Positions 19,433-24,123 of a DNA stretch of 24,123 bases are shown here, piece after piece. The notes below the pieces were generated by a model. It saw only the letters and a program-made list of their open reading frames with translations, did not search any database and was not told where the DNA came from. Every line of letters starts with the position of its first letter. The stretch's first letter is position 1. This DNA comes from Prorocentrum cordatum. Lineage: Eukaryota; Sar; Dinophyceae; Prorocentrales; Prorocentraceae. The position numbers and the translations under genes were made by a program. The stretch spans positions 218,370 to 242,492 of the forward strand of contig CAUYUJ010014272.1 in assembly GCA_963575745.1 (NCBI GenBank), written 5' to 3'.

Positions 19433-19444
19433 TCGCACCCACTC

Positions 19445-19533
19445 CTGGGAGAAAAGGCACCAAACCGCGAACGCCAAAACAGCGCCCCGTCATCTATTGA
19501 ACCCTTCGGAAAAAAAAAACAAAAAAAAAAACA
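19445..19533 (-). promoter_or_regulatory. Acceptor region upstream of the 771-aa gene (cis or SL trans-splice)
   Basis: On the minus strand a T-rich tract (about 19533-19509, two long T runs) precedes CCTTTTCTCCCAG ending at 19445. Twelve bases later comes ATG 19432. An in-frame stop lies upstream (19492-19490). The site is either the SL trans-splice acceptor, giving a very short 5' UTR, or the acceptor of an internal exon. Confidence 0.6.
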
Positions 19534-19744
19534 GCCCACGCCAACTCCGCCACCGTGCCTCGAGGCGCGAAACGGAGTTGCATCCAGGCGCCTGGTGCTC
19601 TCTGTCTTGAGTCCTGTGCTCTAGGCTGATGAAGGCTGTGACCCCAAATTTCTACATGCTTGACGCTTCGCGTACCTTCACCAGCCCATTTAAAGGAGAT
19701 GCCCAGGCGAGTTGCCTTGGACTGAGAGTGCTCGTTAAACGCAC
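19534..19744. other. Spacer upstream of the two-exon gene
   Basis: It contains the dispersed repeat CGCTTCGCGTACCTTCACCA (19664), the inverse of 16424-16450. No exon is supported. Confidence 0.45.
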
Positions 19745-20030
19745 ATCTGCCTCTATGAAACACTACACGAATGCACAACGCTTATACACTACTCTAATAC
19801 ACTACCTGCATACATCACACACATGCACCACACTATTTCACACTGCCCCAATTAGACTACGCTAGTACGCTCCGCTAGTGCACTTCGTTAATGCACTACG
19901 CCAGTACGCTACACGAGGACGCTACAATGATACATTACACAACAACTCCCCGCGGATTTGCTACACCGACGTACTACGCCAATTCACTGCATAATACAGC
20001 ATCAAATGCACTACGTTGTGTTGCACGGTT
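19745..20030 (+). repeat. CACTAC-type degenerate array, forward
   Basis: Words such as CACTACGCCAGTACGCTAC, CACTACTCTAATACACTAC and GACTACGCTAGTACGCTCC repeat with loose 8-10-bp periodicity. No frame of note. The complementary words dominate after 20250. Confidence 0.75.
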
Positions 20031-20245
20031 CCAAGAGGTCTTCAGAGAGCCCAAGATAACCGTGAAGTCACGGGGCTTCCCAAAGGAAACACCAAATATG
20101 TCAAAACCAATCAAACACTTGATGGGCATCAATATCAATTGTCGTCCCACCTTTTCGCTTCCGGTGGCTTCCCGAGACCTCAGGGTTGCCTATAGGTAGC
20201 CAAAGCGAGCCCCAAGAGAGGGCCCAGAGAGCCCCAAGACGGTCC
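20031..20245 (+). repeat. CCAAGA block with TTTTCG core between opposed arrays
   Basis: CCAAGAGGTCTTCAGAGAGC at 20031, then CACCTTTTCGCTTCCGGTGG at 20148, then CCCCAAGAGAGGGCCC and CCCCAAGACGGTCCC. It sits exactly where the flanking array changes strand. Confidence 0.75.
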
Positions 20246-21580
20246 CAGTGTCGTGTACTAAATATCGTGTGGTAAGTGTTGCGTATTCAACTTTGCGTTT
20301 TCCGTGTCGTGTATTTTGCGTCGGATATTAAGTATGGTGTAACGGTAAAGTATTGGAGGTTGTGTTGGCGTAGTGTATGCGTGCAGTGTATTAGCCTAGT
20401 GTATGAATGTAGTGTACTAGTGTAGTGGGCCTTGCGCTGTATTAGTATGGTGTGTTGGTATGGTGTGCCAGAAGAGTGTACCAGTATCAGTATAGAGTCA
20501 TTAGAGTCGTGCATTCGTTTAGCGCCTTGAGTGGCAACCCGTTTGGTGTAGCAGATTGAGAAGTCTCTCTAGATTGATAAATTTCGGGAAATATATGTAG
20601 TGTGGTACATGTTGTGCCATATATTCAGTGTAGCGCATGTCGAGTAGCATCTTACGTGTCGCACATTTGGTGACGTGCATTACATGTAATGTGTTATTAA
20701 CTCTACGGTACGAAGTCTGATGTATTAACCACCGTATATGAAATCTAGTGTATCATTTGTTATGTATAAAGTGTCGCATCCTAAGTATGCATCGTGTCAT
20801 TTGTGTGGTGTTGTTAAATGTCGTAACTTGCGTGTCGCGTCTTGCATGTTGTGTATTAAAATGCCGTGTGCGAAGTGTCGTTTGCAGCTTGCCGTGTGTA
20901 AAGCGTCGCGTTTAAACCGTTGCGTATATTAGATGGTGCGTACTGAACGACGTACACCCATTGCCACATGCGATTCGTCGTGCATTGAGCCTTGCAAAGT
21001 CTTGTGTATCAAGTGCAGCGTGTCAAGTTTGGTTGAGTGTTGTGCATGCATACAGCGTCGTGTCTCAAGCCTGGACTATGAGTAAAGCGTCGTGCTGTAC
21101 AGCTCGTGCATAAGATGTCGCGTATCAGCTGTCGCGCAGGGTCGCGCATAACCGCGCATGAACTGTAGGGTACCAAATGTCGTGAAGTAAGGGTTACATT
21201 TTAGTGGCCACGTATTTTCGCGCATTAAGTAATGCGCATGACATGCCGCGCGCTGAATGTAACGTAAAGTGTGCTAGTATGGGGTAACGCATTTGCGCTG
21301 TGTATTCGTATGACGTGTCAGCGTCGTGCATCAGCGTAGACGTGTCGCGCGCATTAAAGGTCGCGCGTTAATAATGGCGCATTAAACATCGGGCATTGAT
21401 TAAGTGTCACGCAGTGTGGGATAGTGTATCCGCGCGGTGTATCGGTATGATGCATTCGTGTGATTCATGCGTGCGGTGGAATCGTGTAGTGTCGTGTGCT
21501 AGTGTCGTGCATGTGTGTAGCGTATGTATTGCATGGGCTGAAAAGTATGTATGTGCCGCGTGTATTATCAAGTTTGTCTG
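20246..21580 (-). repeat. GTGTAGTG-type degenerate array, reversed
   Basis: About 1.3 kb of words such as TAGTGTATTAGCCTAGTG, TGTAGTGTACTAGTGTAGTG, GTGTCGTGCATTAAG and GTGTCGCGTCTTGCATG. This is the complement of the 19745-20030 vocabulary, drifting from GTAGTGTA near the core to GTGTCGCG further out. No coding signal; all short open frames are Val/Cys/Ser-rich shadows. Confidence 0.7.
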
Positions 21581-21670
21581 CGTGGTTTAGAACACCCGAT
21601 GCTTTGGCAAGATAGCCGTTGTAGCATCCCGCGCAGCAGCGCGTCGCGCAACAGACGAACACCACGCGAG

Positions 21671-22315
21671 GGGGCTCAAGAGGGGCCCGCGATTGCCCTG
21701 ACGGGGCTCCCTAGAGGAGCCTTGAAATGGCCCCAAGTGGCCCCAGGAGGGCCCCAAGACGGCCCCGAGAGGACCTTAAGAGAGCCAGCTTGCCGTCAAG
21801 AGGGCGACCTTCGTTCAGAACGAGGCGGTCTTGTCGGGGCCGCTCAGAAGCCGCGGGAACGCCCCTAAAAGTCACCAAGCGGGCACCAGGATTTGCCCAG
21901 GAGGGCCTTGAGAGGGGCCCGAATAATACCCTTTTGCTGTCAAGAGGGCGGCCGTTGTCCTGGACAGCAGGGGGTTCATCCCGCGGCCCTCTCGGCGCCC
22001 CCTGAAGGCTCCTTCCAAAGCCCACATTGGCTCCTGAGATGGGGCCCGAGAGGGTCCCGAGGAGATCCCAGGAAGGCCTTAGGACGGCCCCGAAGGGCAT
22101 CAAGATGGCCGTCTCGATGCCAATATCGCGGCCCTCGTCCTCGACAGCAGGGTGCCCATCTTGGGAACGCCCTTGAAACGGTGCCAAAATATGCACCAAG
22201 GTTGGCCTAGAGGGAGGGGGGTGGGGGGAGGGGGTGAGTGGAGCGCCCAGAGCGCCACCTTGCTGCCAATGGCGGTCCTCGGCGTTGGCAGCAGGGGCGC
22301 ATCTTGGTGCCACTT
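21671..22315 (+). repeat. CCAAG block passing into hairpin-bearing repeats of about 150-170 bp
   Basis: After CCAAGTGGCCCCAGGAGG repeats (21671-21785), a longer unit recurs about four times near 21789, 21935, 22105 and 22259: TTGCTGTCAAGAGGGCGGCC, then GTCCTGGACAGCAGGG, then CATCTTGG. Copies can fold on themselves; at 22259-22294, TTGCTGCCAA pairs with TTGGCAGCAG. The minus-strand frame of about 200 codons across it consists of repeat translations and is not called. Confidence 0.65.
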
Positions 22316-22369
22316 TTGGAACCTTCCTGGGCCCCCTTAGGAGATTCTTGCGACCCTTTATTACCCCCG

Positions 22370-22418
22370 CTCTCGGGGCCCTCGAGGCTGCGTCGCAGCC
22401 TCGAGAGCACCCCGAGAG
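22370..22418. repeat. Near-perfect palindrome with arms of about 23 bp
   Basis: CTCTCGGGG, CC, CTCGAGGCTGCG, then T, then CGCAGCCTCGAG, AGCA, CCCCGAGAG. The central GCTGCG-T-CGCAGC has a one-base loop. It could extrude as a cruciform or act as a strong RNA hairpin. Confidence 0.85.
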
Positions 22419-23189
22419 GCCGCCAGGGACGCGATACCATCATGACGAGCATGTACCCAGCAAGTTGGTGGGGTGTCAGAGCCATTGCAAGGCGTCGCAA
22501 GGCAGTTTCCATGACATTGTCGGATTTCGGATGTATAGACACGGTCGTTTTGCAATGTGATGTTGGTGTCTGCTTTGCGGGGTATTGTAGGGTCGGTTTG
22601 CACGGTATCGCAGGGCAGCGCAAGGTCCGCGCGAAATGTTTGCATTTATTTCTGCGGGGCATCGCATGGGTTGTTGCGAAACCCAGGGGGGTGCAGGGAT
22701 AGGTTTAACATGGCTTGGAACATAGAGTACCGAACTCTCTAAACCATACGCCCAGCAGGCTGGTGAACTGTTTCCGCGCGCGCCCGCGCGCTCGCGGGCT
22801 CGGCCGCACGGATATTCAAGAGGCCGAATGGCACCGAGAATGGCCGAGAGAAGGGCGGGGCCCACAACCGCCCAGGCCCGAGAGGCCTCCGAGATTGCCC
22901 GAGACCGCTCCACCACGTCCAACAGAACCCCAATATTGCCCACGAAGCTTCCGAGAGGCAACTGGACAGCTCCAAAAAGCCCATCAAAAGGGCACCAGCA
23001 TGGCACTATCAGGTATTTCCTTTGCGCTTGCCTGCCCCACCAGCCCCCTGGGCGTAGGTGGTCTAGGGCGCTTCATGTTCTAACCTCCTTCCTTTCCCTG
23101 CTCGGGAGGTAAGCCCCCCCCACCCCCCCCCCCCCCCTCACTGCTTCTAGGCGGGCTCCCCCGCGAGGGGTCAGAGCGTCCAACATGGT
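22419..23189. other. No gene recognised; TTGCAA-type words, poly-C tract
   Basis: 22470-22640 carries loosely repeated words (TTGCAAGGCGTCGCAAGGCA, TTTGCAATGTGATG, TCGCAGGGCAGCGCAAGG), the reverse of those at 15100-15310. 22805-22990 is a weak GAGA/CCGAGAGG repeat. A C run with one A spans 23114-23137, preceded by GGAGGTAAGC, which resembles a plus-strand splice donor without a convincing exon. Confidence 0.5.
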
Positions 23190-23790
23190 CCACGCTAGCT
23201 TCAAGAGGGCTTTAGCTAGCCCGAAATGTCCTGAGATCGCCCAATATCTACATCAACATGGCGCACGATAGCCTCCAACGCGTACCCAAGAGGCCTTGAC
23301 ACGGCCCCAAGAAGGTGTCAAGTGCCTTCCGAGCCCTCCAAAGACACCCCAAGCGACCAACATGGTTTCAAGGCTTAAGGAAAATCAAAGTGGTTTGCCT
23401 TTTCGTTTTTGTTCGCGTCCGATTGGCTCTCGAGGCGTCAAGATGGCTCCACGGTGGCACAACACAGCCCCAAGAGAGGCCCAAGAGGGCCCCTCGACGA
23501 CCCCAATAGCGCCCAGGGGTGCCCCAAAAGCGGCCCAAGATGACCCCAATGCGCCTGCGTTTGGTTTCCGACGGGGAGGGGAATGTACGCAAATTTTAAG
23601 ACCAACCTCTGGGTGAGCAAAGTGTCTCCACACGGCCCCAAGAAGCACCCCAGAACCCTCAAACGAGCCCCAATAGGGCCCCACGACCCCCCCCCTCAAA
23701 AAAAAAAAGAAGAGAGCCTCAAGAGAGCCCCACGAGATCCCCAAGAGAGCCCCAACAGAGCCCCACGGGGAGCGCGAGAAAATCCGTAAT
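23190..23790 (+). repeat. CCAAGA block with TTTTCG core
   Basis: Plus-strand repeats (CCAAGAGGCC, CCCCAAGAGAGGCCCAAGAG) run on both sides of a core at 23397 (GCCTTTTCGTTTTTGTTCGC), with an A run at 23698-23709. The layout matches the blocks at 14487 and 20031. Confidence 0.75.
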
Positions 23791-24123
23791 ATGGCCCCAA
23801 GCGCTCCCCATTAACACCTCGCAAGAATATGCGCCCAAACTTGGATTGCTCATCCTTCTTGTCAGTGTCCTTTTCTTCCGACCTCCTTTCCGCTTCCCCC
23901 CTCATCATCACACCCCTCGTGCCGCACACAATCGAAACGCTTGCATCCGCGGCGGCTTCGCGGGATGTGGGGAGGGGGTTGAGCACATGTACGAAGGGAC
24001 CACCATAGAATAGAACACCTGATCTTACGACGGATTCAAATGGAGAGGGGGTCGAGCGGGACGGCTTGGTGCATTGACTTTCATCTTAAACTTCAATTTG
24101 GGAGCCAGTTGTGGCCCTTATTT
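23791..24123. other. No gene recognised
   Basis: Lower-GC sequence to the right edge. A short minus-strand frame (DKKDEQSKFGRIFLRGVNGE) is slightly protein-like but has no splice support or ATG context. Confidence 0.4.

Noticed and set aside
21711-22313. Minus-strand 200-codon frame with repeated PAVEDEGRDIG-like blocks
   Set aside because: The blocks are translations of the hairpin-bearing repeat; unit length varies and no splice or start signal supports it.
23100-23120. Plus-strand splice donor GGAGGTAAGC
   Set aside because: No plausible exon precedes it; the frame ending near 23083 is repeat-derived.

Overview
The window is eukaryotic nuclear DNA, almost certainly from a dinoflagellate. 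The best evidence is a near-complete copy of the 22-nt dinoflagellate trans-spliced leader (SL) at 456-480, minus strand, directly upstream of an open frame. Supporting signs are high GC, splice sites at in-frame positions, a PIF1-type helicase exon, and gene-poor DNA full of degenerate repeats. I cannot fix the genus; a large-genome core dinoflagellate fits.

Genes are few. (1) An SL-preceded open frame runs off the left edge (413 to 1, minus). (2) A two-exon gene of unknown function (19432 to 16832, minus; 771 codons after removing a 285-bp GT-AG intron) is the most solid gene. (3) The C-terminal exon of a PIF1-like helicase lies at 13274-13659 (plus). Weaker minus-strand exon candidates lie at 861-1118, 5690-6183 and 6543-6935. 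Apart from the helicase exon, every supported or candidate exon is on the minus strand.

The rest is repeats. Blocks of a degenerate 10-13-bp motif (CCAAGACGGCC / CCAAGAGGCC) recur about ten times, always with CCAAGA on the plus strand. Several contain a short TTTTCG core (4010, 4404, 10876, 14711, 20148, 23397). Two blocks lie between arrays that switch strand across them. At 9047-11772 an approximately 88-bp minisatellite runs forward, then a 414-bp unit with inverted ends, then the same minisatellite in reverse. At 19745-21580 CACTAC-rich sequence flips to GTAGTG-rich sequence across the block at 20031-20245. This resembles a foldback transposon whose arms are tandem arrays, and it is the best candidate here for an undescribed system.

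Left to right: SL-tagged gene (1-480); palindromes and a trinucleotide run (678-1118); CCAAGA block (1849-2260); degenerate minisatellite (2985-3345); CCAAGA block with a 0.4-kb tandem duplication and an AT microsatellite (3652-4795); GC-rich exon candidates (5690-6935); gene-free DNA and a 53-bp minisatellite (7100-8800); foldback-like structure (9047-11772); CCAAGA block (11995-12660); 84-bp duplication and PIF1 exon (12943-13659); mixed repeats (13660-16710); two-exon gene (16832-19444); second strand-switch structure (19745-21580); hairpin-rich repeats (21670-22420); CCAAGA block and featureless tail (22420-24123).
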